NCBI GenBank assembly: GCA_029068555.1
Contig: JAIECJ010000042.1
Coordinates: 1 to 56,666, forward strand
DNA from: Lachnospiraceae bacterium
GTDB taxonomy: Bacteria > Bacillota > Clostridia > Lachnospirales > Lachnospiraceae
DNA length: 56,666 bases
Reading direction: 5' to 3'
Under the pieces are notes generated by a model. That model made no database searches, had not been told where the DNA came from, and saw only the letters and a program-made list of their open reading frames with translations. A program made the translations under genes and the position numbers. Shown here piece after piece: positions 17,956 through 27,100 of the stretch. The number at the start of each line of letters is the position of its first letter. Position 1 is the stretch's first letter.

Positions 17956-18285
17956 TTATTGTTCAAGATGCTCCTGATATGCTTTCAGCATATAATAAAA
18001 AAGCTTCTGATCACGTCTTGGGAGCTTCTGGAACAGATCATAAAATTCTAGAGAATGATCTTCGTTCGGTATCGTGGACTGTTCAATTAAGTCTGAAGCG
18101 GAGCAGTCAATGAAATCACATATATCTACAAATGTGTCCAGACTCATTTTTGTGACACCACGTTCAATCTGACTGATAAAGCTCAGGGATAGGTCAAGCT
18201 GTTCTGCCATCTGTTCCTGGGTGATATGCATCTGTTTTCTGTAAAATTTTATTCGTTTTCCCAAAGTTTTATAATCTAAAACCAT
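17956..18285 (-). CDS. XRE-family transcriptional regulator
   Basis: 109 residues. An N-terminal Cro/CI-type helix-turn-helix spans residues 8-62 (GKRIKFYRKQMHITQEQMAE, then LSFISQIERG). A short helical C-terminus follows. It is divergent from the glycosyltransferase at 18521, and the 235 bases between them hold a promoter candidate, so it may control the polysaccharide locus. Confidence 0.85.
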   Translation of the reverse strand: MVLDYKTLGKRIKFYRKQMHITQEQMAEQLDLSLSFISQIERGVTKMSLDTFVDICDFIDCSASDLIEQSTIPNEDHSLEFYDLFQKLPRRDQKLFYYMLKAYQEHLEQ

Positions 18286-18441
18286 AATAATCCCCTATTC
18301 TTGTCAAAACTGTGAATGCCAAAAACGATATTCGTATTAAGGCTAATGACTATCATATCCATTTTCTATTATGTTGATGATATAGTGACAGACATATATA
18401 GTGCGTGTTATTGTCAAAATTCGCACAAATAGTATTGATTT

Positions 18442-18471
18442 TTGACAGTATTAGTGTTAAACTGCTATAGA
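18442..18471 (+). promoter_or_regulatory. promoter candidate for the polysaccharide locus
   Basis: TTGACA at 18442-18447 and TATAGA at 18466-18471 with an 18-base spacer, about 50 bases upstream of the first glycosyltransferase. Upstream, GTGCG and CGCAC flank a 16-base centre near 18400-18425 and could be a regulator site. Confidence 0.5.
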
Positions 18472-18520
18472 AATCACAATAATAGTGTTATTTTTGTAAT
18501 ATGAAAAGGATAAAACAAAA

Positions 18521-19480
18521 ATGGGTGAAAATTATAGTGCAGTCATAGTGACGCATAACCGGCTGAAACTTCTGAAAGAGTGCCTGGAGCATGTGGAAAA
18601 CCAGACCGCGGCGGCGGGCAGAATCATTGTGGTCGATAATGCTTCTGAGGATGGAACAACGCAATACCTCAGGGAGAAGAGTGCCGCTGATCCAAGGTAC
18701 ACGATAATCGAATGCAGGCAAAACACGGGCGGAGCCGGCGGATTTGAAAGGGGAATCGAATATGTCTGTAGAATTTCTGACAGAGAGCAGACAGACTGTG
18801 TCCTCTTAATGGATGATGATGCCATACTGAATGTGGATTATATGGAAAAAATACTGGCAAAGCGCAGAATCAATGAAACCTATCAGGCATTTGCAGGCAC
18901 AGTGCAAAGCAACAGTGCTATTGACATCTGGCACAGGCGCAGAAAAGTGAAAAACGGGATAAGACAGAAACTTTGTCCGGTCAGTGATTATGAAAAGGAG
19001 GATTTTGAATGTGATATCGCTTCTTTTTGTGGAATGGTAGTTGATATGGACATCATAAAGAAAGTCGGACTTCCCTGCGGTGAGTATTTTATCTGGAATG
19101 ACGATGTTGAATATTCGCTGAGAATTAACAAATACACAAAATTCCTTGTCATACCATCTGCAAGGCTTAATCATAAGACCGCTGAGCGGAAAAAGAAATA
19201 TCCGCACCGAAGATATGACTGGCATGAATACTACGGCATAAGAAACCGGCTTCTGTATGTCCGCAAACATGGGACGGCGTGGGACAGACTGATAAACCGC
19301 GCGGATATGTTTGTCAATATTGTTTTCCGCAACTGGATTTTTGGGATCTTAAGGATGGACGGATATGACTGGAAATACGAGAATACACTGATCCGCAAGG
19401 CATATAGGGATGCAGACGTATTTTATGTAGAAAGTGATATAAAAAGAAAGCCAGAGGAGATTTATGAATGGGGCGAATAA
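18521..19480 (+). CDS. GT2 glycosyltransferase, GlfT2-like
   Basis: 319 residues, GT-A fold. It begins SAVIVTHNRLKLL, has VVDNASEDGT, the NTGGAGGFERG segment typical of galactofuranosyltransferase GlfT2-type enzymes, the metal-binding LLMDDDA, and a later FIWNDDVEY. A basic C-terminus suggests peripheral membrane attachment. It overlaps the ABC permease gene by 13 bases. It likely adds a sugar to a cell-surface glycan; donor and acceptor are unknown. Confidence 0.87.
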   Translation: MGENYSAVIVTHNRLKLLKECLEHVENQTAAAGRIIVVDNASEDGTTQYLREKSAADPRYTIIECRQNTGGAGGFERGIEYVCRISDREQTDCVLLMDDDAILNVDYMEKILAKRRINETYQAFAGTVQSNSAIDIWHRRRKVKNGIRQKLCPVSDYEKEDFECDIASFCGMVVDMDIIKKVGLPCGEYFIWNDDVEYSLRINKYTKFLVIPSARLNHKTAERKKKYPHRRYDWHEYYGIRNRLLYVRKHGTAWDRLINRADMFVNIVFRNWIFGILRMDGYDWKYENTLIRKAYRDADVFYVESDIKRKPEEIYEWGE

Positions 19481-20244
19481 GGGAACTGGTCGAATACAGG
19501 GAAATGACAGCAAGTCTTGTGAGGCGGGAGCTTCGTGGAAAATATAAGGGCTCCATTCTCGGTTTTCTATGGACGTTTATCAATCCGTTGTGTCAGATAG
19601 TCATTTATACGGTTGTATTTTCCATGATCATGCGCAGCGGTCTGGAAAACTTTAACATATATATGATATCGGGAATGATACCATGGTTTTTTTTCAGCGG
19701 ATCTGTCCTGCAGGGGGCGGGCTGTATCAGAGCACATGCAAACATGGTGAAGAAAATATATTTTCCGAGGGAAGTACTGCCGATCGTTGTGACGACTTTT
19801 CAGTTTATTAATATGCTGCTGAGTTTTATCTTTATTATCGCGGTGGTTATTGTGGAAAAAGGGCAGTTTAATCCCGCGGCATGGGGATATCTTCCGCTGG
19901 TGATGCTTATAGAATATATGCTTGCGCTCGGGTTGTCGCTGCTGATATCAGCATGTACTGTCTATTTCCGGGATTTGGAGCATATTACAAGTGTTATGAT
20001 GATGGCGTGGATTTATCTGACGCCGATATTTTACCCGATAAAGACCATACCAGAATATCTTCTTCCGGTCTTTTGCTGGAATCCGATGACGCCTGTGATA
20101 GAGATGTACCACAGCATAATATATTATGCTGTGGTGCCTGATTTGGCGGATCTTGTGCAGGCTGCTTTTTCTGCCATTGCTTTTTTGATACTGGGGAGTC
20201 TTGTATTCAGAAAACTCGAAGAAAATTTTGCGGAGGAACTGTGA
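19468..20244 (+). CDS. polysaccharide ABC exporter permease (Wzm/TagG type)
   Basis: 258-residue ABC-2 type membrane protein with six hydrophobic helices. It starts with the amphipathic segment LVRRELRGKYKGSILGFLW typical of O-antigen and teichoic-acid exporters and contains LTPIFYPIKTIP. It overlaps the ATPase gene by four bases. Together they would export an undecaprenyl-linked glycan. Confidence 0.92.
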   Translation: MGRIRELVEYREMTASLVRRELRGKYKGSILGFLWTFINPLCQIVIYTVVFSMIMRSGLENFNIYMISGMIPWFFFSGSVLQGAGCIRAHANMVKKIYFPREVLPIVVTTFQFINMLLSFIFIIAVVIVEKGQFNPAAWGYLPLVMLIEYMLALGLSLLISACTVYFRDLEHITSVMMMAWIYLTPIFYPIKTIPEYLLPVFCWNPMTPVIEMYHSIIYYAVVPDLADLVQAAFSAIAFLILGSLVFRKLEENFAEEL

Positions 20245-20981
20245 TGACAACAATATCAGTGTGTGCGGTCAAAAAAAACTTCAAGGTATATTTTGACAAA
20301 GGAAACATGCTCAAGGAAAGAATCCTTTTTCCAAACCGGAACCACTATGAGAGACGGGAAGTTCTGCGCGGTATTAGTTTCGCGTGTCAAAGGGGAGAGG
20401 CAGTCGGACTTATCGGGAAAAACGGATGCGGCAAAAGCACCATACTTAAGCTGTTATCCAGAATACTGCGCCCCAATGAGGGAACCATTACCGTGAATGG
20501 AAGGGTATCAAGCCTGATAGAACTTGGCGCTGGTTTCCATATGGATATGACAGGGAGGGAAAATATTTATATTAACGCTGCCATTTTCGGCTTAAAGAGG
20601 AAGGAAATCAATGCACGTCTTGATGCGATCATCCGATTTTCGGAGCTTGGGGAATACATAGACAATCCCGTCAGAACCTATTCCTCGGGCATGTATATGA
20701 GACTTGCATTTTCTGTTGCAATTAACGTGGATGCAGATATTCTGCTCGTGGATGAGATTCTCGCGGTGGGGGATGTAAATTTCCGAAAAAAGTGTTTTGA
20801 CAAACTAAAAGAGATTAAAGCTTCCGGAACGACAATTGTAATTGTGTCACATTCCATGGAGCAGTTATATGAGATTTGTGACCGGCTGATATGGATTGAT
20901 AACGGACTGATACGGATGGAAGGAGATACAAGACGGACTGCCGAAGCGTACCTTAACGAAATGAAAAACGAAAGAGATTAG
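20241..20981 (+). CDS. polysaccharide ABC exporter ATPase (Wzt/TagH type)
   Basis: 246 residues. Walker A is GKNGCGKST, the signature is YSSGMYMRL and Walker B is LLVDEILAVGD, the form seen in Wzt/TagH/KpsT ATPases. It is short and lacks the C-terminal carbohydrate-binding domain of long Wzt proteins, so export is probably not coupled to recognition of a terminal sugar. It is translationally coupled to the permease. Confidence 0.93.
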   Translation: MMTTISVCAVKKNFKVYFDKGNMLKERILFPNRNHYERREVLRGISFACQRGEAVGLIGKNGCGKSTILKLLSRILRPNEGTITVNGRVSSLIELGAGFHMDMTGRENIYINAAIFGLKRKEINARLDAIIRFSELGEYIDNPVRTYSSGMYMRLAFSVAINVDADILLVDEILAVGDVNFRKKCFDKLKEIKASGTTIVIVSHSMEQLYEICDRLIWIDNGLIRMEGDTRRTAEAYLNEMKNERD

Positions 20982-21000
20982 GATAGATGGGGGAACAAGA

Positions 21001-22836
21001 GTGAAGCTGCAGGATATATTATGGCCAAAGGACGGAATATGTACAGATATAGAAATGTATTTCCATTCCAATTACAAGATAAATCTTATCAAAAAGGAGG
21101 ATAAAAAAGAGAATATCTGTATTTTGTTTAGAAGGGGCGGTGTCATTACGACGGATACGTATTTCAACAGCCTGTCCATAGAGAAATGGAAAAAATACAC
21201 GGAGGTTCAAAATATTTCGCTCACATTGACTGTGCAGGGAAGCTTTCTCGTCAGTCTGTGCTGGAAACAAAAGATAAACGGCACATACATTGAAAGGGAG
21301 CTGAAGAACACTGTTGTCGATGAACCGGAAAAGAGGGAGCTGACACTGGAATATCCGGACGAGACAAAGGGAATGTTCTTTTTCAGGATAGAGGCGTTGA
21401 AAAAGGGTGGGATATTTTACGGTGGATACTACGGTACGAATACGGAATCGGATAAACGCAGACCCGTAAAATTAGGCATTGTCATCTGCACATTTCGTCG
21501 GGAAAAATTTGTCAGGGACAATGTAAAACTTTTAAATGAGGAAATTATAGAGAACGAAAACAGTCCGCTCTTTGGCAGACTGGAAGTGTTCATATCCGAT
21601 AATGGACAAAGTCTTGAGGAATACCAGCTTTCGAGTAAAAAGGTACACGTGGTTAAAAATAAAAATGCCGGCGGAGCAGGCGGATTTACCCGTGGACTGA
21701 TGGAAATCATAAAAAGACCGGACAGGCATGGGATAACACATGCATTGTTAATGGATGATGATGTCGTTATTGATACGGCATCCATTATCAAAACGGCTGT
21801 TCTGTTGTCACTTTTAAAGGAAGAATATAAGGATGCATTTGTCGGGGGCGCGATGCTTCGTTCAGACCAGAGAAACATACAGGTGGAGTCTGGCGCCTCA
21901 TGGAATGCCGGAAACCTGATTTCACTAAAAGCGGGACTGGATTTGCGGTTATGGCAGAACTGCCTCAAAAATGAGCAGGAGGAGTACAGGGAGTTTAATG
22001 CGTGGTGGTACTGCTGCTTCCCGATAGAATTTGTCAGGGAGGATAATCTGCCGCTCCCGATATTCATAAGAGGCGATGATCTGGAGTACGGGCTACGTAA
22101 TATGAAGACGTTGATTCTGATGAACGGGATTTGCGTGTGGCATGAACCGTTTGAGAATAAATATTCTTCATTTCTGGAGTATTACATTATCCGTAACAGA
22201 TTGATAGATAATGCGTATCATTTTCCGGAATGGGGGAAAAAGCAAGTGATAAAGAGTCTGATAGGGGAATACAGGAGAGAAGGGTTCCTCTACCGGTATA
22301 AAAACGTGGAATTGTACATTAGGGGAATCCGCGATTTTCTCAAAGGAATCGACTTTTTGGAACAGACGGATCCGGAAGAGCTGCACAAAGAGATTATGGC
22401 GGCAGGTTACAAGGCACTTCCGTCAGAACAGCTCGAAGTACCGTTTATGGACAGTGAGTACGAACGGGGAAGGACAGAAAAACATTCGCGCCTGCATGAG
22501 ACAGTACGACGACTTTCGCTGAACGGGTATCTGCTTCCGGCCAAGCATATAAGGACAGTCCCCATGGCACAGGCAAGACCAGAGTTTGTGTGGCGGGCAA
22601 AAGCCATTTTATTTTATGATATTGTAGAAAATAAAGGTTTCGTGACACACAGGAGTATTAGGAAGTTCACTGAACAGGGATTCCGGGTGCTGGGCACGGT
22701 CATTGCAATACTGGCAAAGTATGACAAGGCAAAAAAAAGCTATATCAGCAGAGTGCGTGAGATTACATGCACAGAGTTTTGGGAAAAGTATCTTGGCATA
22801 AATTCACTGGCACCAGGTGACGGAATGGAGGAATAG
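21001..22836 (+). CDS. large GlfT2-like glycosyltransferase
   Basis: 611 residues with a GTG start behind a G-rich site. The first 150 residues form a beta-rich domain as in GlfT2. The GT-A core has VICTFRREKFV, FISDNGQ, NKNAGGAGGFTRGL, LLMDDDV, an aromatic WWYCCFP and RGDDLEYGLR. A helical C-terminal domain follows. The architecture matches mycobacterial galactan galactofuranosyltransferase 2, so a galactofuranose-type polymerase is a reasonable guess, although no UDP-galactopyranose mutase is in the window. Confidence 0.85.
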   Translation: MKLQDILWPKDGICTDIEMYFHSNYKINLIKKEDKKENICILFRRGGVITTDTYFNSLSIEKWKKYTEVQNISLTLTVQGSFLVSLCWKQKINGTYIERELKNTVVDEPEKRELTLEYPDETKGMFFFRIEALKKGGIFYGGYYGTNTESDKRRPVKLGIVICTFRREKFVRDNVKLLNEEIIENENSPLFGRLEVFISDNGQSLEEYQLSSKKVHVVKNKNAGGAGGFTRGLMEIIKRPDRHGITHALLMDDDVVIDTASIIKTAVLLSLLKEEYKDAFVGGAMLRSDQRNIQVESGASWNAGNLISLKAGLDLRLWQNCLKNEQEEYREFNAWWYCCFPIEFVREDNLPLPIFIRGDDLEYGLRNMKTLILMNGICVWHEPFENKYSSFLEYYIIRNRLIDNAYHFPEWGKKQVIKSLIGEYRREGFLYRYKNVELYIRGIRDFLKGIDFLEQTDPEELHKEIMAAGYKALPSEQLEVPFMDSEYERGRTEKHSRLHETVRRLSLNGYLLPAKHIRTVPMAQARPEFVWRAKAILFYDIVENKGFVTHRSIRKFTEQGFRVLGTVIAILAKYDKAKKSYISRVREITCTEFWEKYLGINSLAPGDGMEE

Positions 22837-22837
22837 G

Positions 22838-25213
22838 ATGGATATACAAAAGATGCTTCACGCGCAGAACAAAATGTGCACAGGCTGTAGTGCATGCCAT
22901 GACAGCTGTCCGGTAAATGCAATACATATGGAGGAGGATTCGCTGGGTTTCCGCTATCCTGTCGTGGACGAGCGGCTGTGTATAAGTTGTCGGCGATGTG
23001 AGCACGTGTGCCCGAAATTAAATGTATACCATGGAAATTCTGAGACGCCGGACTGCTATGCGGCACGGGCAGAGGACGCGATACGCATGGAAAGTTCTTC
23101 TGGGGGCATCTTTACCGTGCTGGCGCGCCATGTGCTGTCACAGGGCGGGGTCGTATGCGGCGCGGCAATGGATAAGGAGTACACTGTGCGCCACATGTGT
23201 GTGGAAAATGAAGATGGGCTAGCACGTCTGAGGCAGTCAAAATATGTCCAGAGTGATATGAGATTTATTTACAGGGAGATAAAAAGATATCTGGAAAATA
23301 AGAGAACGGTTTTATTTTCCGGCTGTCCTTGTCAGACTGCCGGTGTTCGTAATTATTTTGGGAACAGTGCGGACATTATATATGTCGATCTGCTATGTCA
23401 TGGTGTGCCATCCAACAAAATGCTGCTGGACTATATCAGGGATAGTTTTCAGGCGGATAAAATAAGCGGTATTTCGTTCAGAAGTAAGCTTAACGGATGG
23501 CGCTCTGACCAGATCAGAGTATTTTTCACTGACAAAACCTCGGTATGTATTCCGCGGGAAAAAAGTGCATACGAAGAAGGCTTTCAAAGAAATATTATAT
23601 TGAGGGATGGATGCGAGGACTGTGAATTTTGCGGGAAACAACGGCAGGGAGACATTACACTCGGGGATTTCTGGCATGTGGAGGATTATGATCCGGCGCT
23701 CAACGATGGAAAGGGTACAAGCATTGTGCTGGTCAATAATGAGCGGGGAGCCAGGTTACTGCATCAGGTTGAGAAGCAGCTATATGATATACGAAGCACT
23801 CCCATAGACGCGGCAAGATATAACAGACTCTCGGAGAAGGCTGAAGTCCATTTGTTAAAAGAAAGATTTAAACTCCTTTATACGGGGGGGCATAATTTCA
23901 GCGAATCTGTTTTTCAGTGCAGGCATTCCTTGTATGATATAGGGCTGATCGGACACTATACTGCCGGCAATTATGGGGGCGAACTGACCCAGTATGCACT
24001 ATACAGGACATTGACAGATTTGGGGTATTCTGTATTGATGATCGCGCAGCCCGAAAATTCTGTCAATCCGCCACATCCAAAAGGTGCGCATTTATTTGAG
24101 AAGGATCCCTATGCCGGCTGGGATAAGAGCAGATATTTTGCAAATACTGCTGAAATGAAATTTCTGAATCTGCAGTGCAATGTATTTGTGTCGGGCTCCG
24201 ACCAGATGTTTAACAATAATCTGTACCGTGAACTAAAGCATTATATGGTGCAGGATTTTGTCAAGGATAATCATTGCAAGATAGCATATGCTGCTTCGTT
24301 CGGCCATGACAGAATCTGGGGGAGTGAAGACGACCGGGCATCAGAATCATTTTTTTTGAAAAAATTTGATTACATTTCGACGCGGGAGGATTCAGGAGTG
24401 GAGGTGCTTCAAAGAGAGTTTGGCGTTGAAGCGGTACAAGTGCTTGACCCGGTATTTTTATGTCCTGAGCACTGGTATGAAGCGTTTATCGCAAGACGTG
24501 CCGGAGATGTCCCGAAGAAGCCATATGTATTTGCATATGTATTGGATCCTGACAGGGATAAAGAAGAGATTTTAATAAATTATGCAGTAAAAAATAATCT
24601 GGCTATAAAGGCGCTTACGGATTATGAAAAATATTTTTATCAGCCAGAGCAGGTGAAAGGCGCGTGGAGCATAGAAACATGCACTTATATGAGTATGGAA
24701 AACTGGATGGCCCATATAGCCAAAAGCGAATTTGTGATTACAGATTCTTTTCATGGAATGTGCGTTGCCATTATTAACCATAGGCAGTTTATGGTTATTG
24801 TAAATAAACTGCGCGGCGAGACAAGGTTTGTTTCAATTCTAAAACGTCTAGGATTGGAACACAGGATGGTATATAGTGCATCCGAATTAGCGGACAGGTT
24901 AAGCCATCTGGGAAGTATTGATTACCAGCAGGTAGATAATATCCTGGCTGTCGAAAAGAGGAAGTCTATTCAATGGCTGTGCAATGCGATAGAGGAAGGA
25001 AAGAAACTGAAAAAACCGTTTTCGACCTTTGATCTGGCAGATGCAAGGATTGATGAACTGTGGAAAAGGACTGACCAAAGGATAGATTACCTGACCAGAC
25101 ATATTCCACAGGAGGAAACCATCAGAAAGTTTGAGGATGATATAAAGAAGCTGAAGGAAAGGCTTGAAACGCTGGAACGGCTTGTTGAAAATAACAATGG
25201 ATGCAGGCAATAA
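22838..25213 (+). CDS. Fe-S / F420-dehydrogenase-beta-like and pyruvyltransferase fusion
   Basis: 791 residues in three parts. Residues 14-58 carry two CxxCxxCxxxC ferredoxin clusters (C14, C17, C20, C24; C48, C51, C54, C58). Residues 70-360 resemble the FrhB/FdhB beta-subunit family (SSGGIFT, FSGCPCQTAG, ITLGDFWHVE). Residues 370-690 match polysaccharide pyruvyltransferase (GHYTAGNYGGELTQYAL, FVSGSDQMFN, ITDSFHGM). The end is a coiled coil. GGAGG precedes the ATG at 22838. It probably adds ketal pyruvate or performs a reduction on the exported glycan. Confidence 0.88.
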   Translation: MDIQKMLHAQNKMCTGCSACHDSCPVNAIHMEEDSLGFRYPVVDERLCISCRRCEHVCPKLNVYHGNSETPDCYAARAEDAIRMESSSGGIFTVLARHVLSQGGVVCGAAMDKEYTVRHMCVENEDGLARLRQSKYVQSDMRFIYREIKRYLENKRTVLFSGCPCQTAGVRNYFGNSADIIYVDLLCHGVPSNKMLLDYIRDSFQADKISGISFRSKLNGWRSDQIRVFFTDKTSVCIPREKSAYEEGFQRNIILRDGCEDCEFCGKQRQGDITLGDFWHVEDYDPALNDGKGTSIVLVNNERGARLLHQVEKQLYDIRSTPIDAARYNRLSEKAEVHLLKERFKLLYTGGHNFSESVFQCRHSLYDIGLIGHYTAGNYGGELTQYALYRTLTDLGYSVLMIAQPENSVNPPHPKGAHLFEKDPYAGWDKSRYFANTAEMKFLNLQCNVFVSGSDQMFNNNLYRELKHYMVQDFVKDNHCKIAYAASFGHDRIWGSEDDRASESFFLKKFDYISTREDSGVEVLQREFGVEAVQVLDPVFLCPEHWYEAFIARRAGDVPKKPYVFAYVLDPDRDKEEILINYAVKNNLAIKALTDYEKYFYQPEQVKGAWSIETCTYMSMENWMAHIAKSEFVITDSFHGMCVAIINHRQFMVIVNKLRGETRFVSILKRLGLEHRMVYSASELADRLSHLGSIDYQQVDNILAVEKRKSIQWLCNAIEEGKKLKKPFSTFDLADARIDELWKRTDQRIDYLTRHIPQEETIRKFEDDIKKLKERLETLERLVENNNGCRQ

Positions 25214-25245
25214 GGAGGCAGCGGAATTGAAAGGAGAACTGAGTG

Positions 25246-27042
25246 ATGCAGATGATAAGCAGCTTTGTATACCTGCTTAGTATCGTCTTAGCAGTAGGTG
25301 GTATATTTTTGGTGAAAAAAAAGCCAGAGCCGCTTAATGGTGTATGTTATTTTTTTATGTCGATAGTTATATTCATGTGCTATCAGGCTTCTGCAGGCTT
25401 TGTTCTGCATCTGTGCGGCCTAGGTGTTTCAGATATCACAGTTGGTACTGCAAATTATTTACTTGCAGCCGGTTGTCTGGGGGGAAGCATAAAGAAAAAA
25501 ACAATACAGAAGTATGATTTTTTAATATCTGATTTAATCGTTCTGATTATTTTGGCAGTAGCAGCTGTGGGAGCGGGAATACATCAGTTTGGCAGCAGTT
25601 TAATGCTGCCAAACTATGAAACTGTGGATTACGCAAGACATATAACATTTGCAAGAGCTGTTGCCGTAAATCATGAGGTAACAACGGACAGGTGCTTTAT
25701 GGCAGTTAATTCAGGTCTTATATTCGAGGCACTTGAACCGTTTATGAAACCATATATGGATTATCGGATTTTTATTTTTACAGATGTATTTATGCTGTTT
25801 TTGTCGGGAGTAATGTTCTGGGTGCTTATCAGGAAATATCTAAGTGATCGTTTTCTGTTTTTGACCGGAGCTGCGGTTACTTTATTTTATATGATGGGTT
25901 ATCCATTAAACAATATGGTATGCGGAACGTCTTATCTGGGTGCCGGTATAACGGTTTCGGTATTGATTTTCATATTAGCTGATAATTATAGTATGAAAGA
26001 GAAGTATTTCGTTCTGTCATTGATTATAGCGTTAATCGGACTGCTGACAGCATATACAATATTTTTTCCCATCGTTGCTGTTTGCGTTGTATTGTATCTT
26101 GCTTTGGTACATATGTGTGATAAAAATATTCTGGATAAAAGGGCTGCAATGTTTTTGCTGCTGTTTTTATGTACCGCCTGTCTGGTATCAATATGTGTAA
26201 TTTTTAAACGCTCTCCGGAGGGAATAGTATCTATAAAGGCAGAGGGATATATGTATAGAAATCTTTTGGGAGATTACATTTTTTTACTGCCATTTGTCCT
26301 GTACCGTATATTTAAATGTCTGAATAGAAAAGAAATACCCTTTGATTTTGCGATTTGTCTTTTTTTGACTGCGTATATTGCCTCTTTTTTATATGCGGTC
26401 TGCATTGGTCAGGTATCTACATATTATTTTTTCAAGATATACTATTTATTCTGGATAGTGCCTTTTTGGATGCTGATGATAGATATTGCGTATTGTGATA
26501 AGGAAAAGCGGGAGCTGATAGCCGTATATTGCGCATCCGTATTGTCGCTGTTTGTATTTGTTTTCAGTGGATTAAATACGCGTCTGGAGAATCGGAGCAA
26601 GTCAGAAACAGGTTACAGCCTGAATGATAATGGATCTGTTTCAAATATATTCCGGATATATGCATGGAATTTTGAGCGCGGAAAAATCAGTAACATGCAT
26701 ATAAGCTATGCGAGTATAGAATTATTTGAAAAGGCGGCAGAATTGAACAGGGATCCCAACAGGGTGGTTCCATATATAGGGCCTTATAATATATGGGAGG
26801 AATTTAACTATTTTGCATTAGCTTACCAGTGGGAGGATGCGATACGGGAGCACAGCTATCAGGATGGCAGAAGCTTTATCGAGTGGGCACAGGCGGATTC
26901 GGATTATATCTGTCGTGTATACAAGGAAGGAACCAATCAAAATCCGGAAAGTCCGTGTCTGGATGAGGAACTTGAAAAATATTTGGATTCACTATCTGTT
27001 GTGTATCAAAATGAGGCAGGGGTAATCTATAGCATAGAATAG
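25246..27042 (+). CDS. polytopic membrane protein of the polysaccharide locus
   Basis: About 598 residues with roughly a dozen hydrophobic segments up to residue 450, then a soluble C-terminal domain of about 130 residues. It has the layout of GT-C glycosyltransferases or O-antigen polymerase-like proteins, but no signature I can name. AAGGAG lies nine bases before the ATG at 25246. It is the last gene of the locus and converges on the kinase at 27084. Confidence 0.7.
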   Translation: MQMISSFVYLLSIVLAVGGIFLVKKKPEPLNGVCYFFMSIVIFMCYQASAGFVLHLCGLGVSDITVGTANYLLAAGCLGGSIKKKTIQKYDFLISDLIVLIILAVAAVGAGIHQFGSSLMLPNYETVDYARHITFARAVAVNHEVTTDRCFMAVNSGLIFEALEPFMKPYMDYRIFIFTDVFMLFLSGVMFWVLIRKYLSDRFLFLTGAAVTLFYMMGYPLNNMVCGTSYLGAGITVSVLIFILADNYSMKEKYFVLSLIIALIGLLTAYTIFFPIVAVCVVLYLALVHMCDKNILDKRAAMFLLLFLCTACLVSICVIFKRSPEGIVSIKAEGYMYRNLLGDYIFLLPFVLYRIFKCLNRKEIPFDFAICLFLTAYIASFLYAVCIGQVSTYYFFKIYYLFWIVPFWMLMIDIAYCDKEKRELIAVYCASVLSLFVFVFSGLNTRLENRSKSETGYSLNDNGSVSNIFRIYAWNFERGKISNMHISYASIELFEKAAELNRDPNRVVPYIGPYNIWEEFNYFALAYQWEDAIREHSYQDGRSFIEWAQADSDYICRVYKEGTNQNPESPCLDEELEKYLDSLSVVYQNEAGVIYSIE

Positions 27043-27071
27043 AAGTATGAACGCGCGGTAAAGGGCATGAC

Positions 27072-27100
27072 AGGCAGGGAGAATTACTTCTCACCTGCCT
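27072..27100. terminator. bidirectional terminator between convergent operons
   Basis: AGGCAGG-GAGAA at 27072-27083 pairs with TTCTC-A-CCTGCCT at 27088-27100 (12 bp, one bulge, tetraloop), followed by TTTT. It includes the stop codon and last codons of the minus-strand kinase. Confidence 0.75.
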
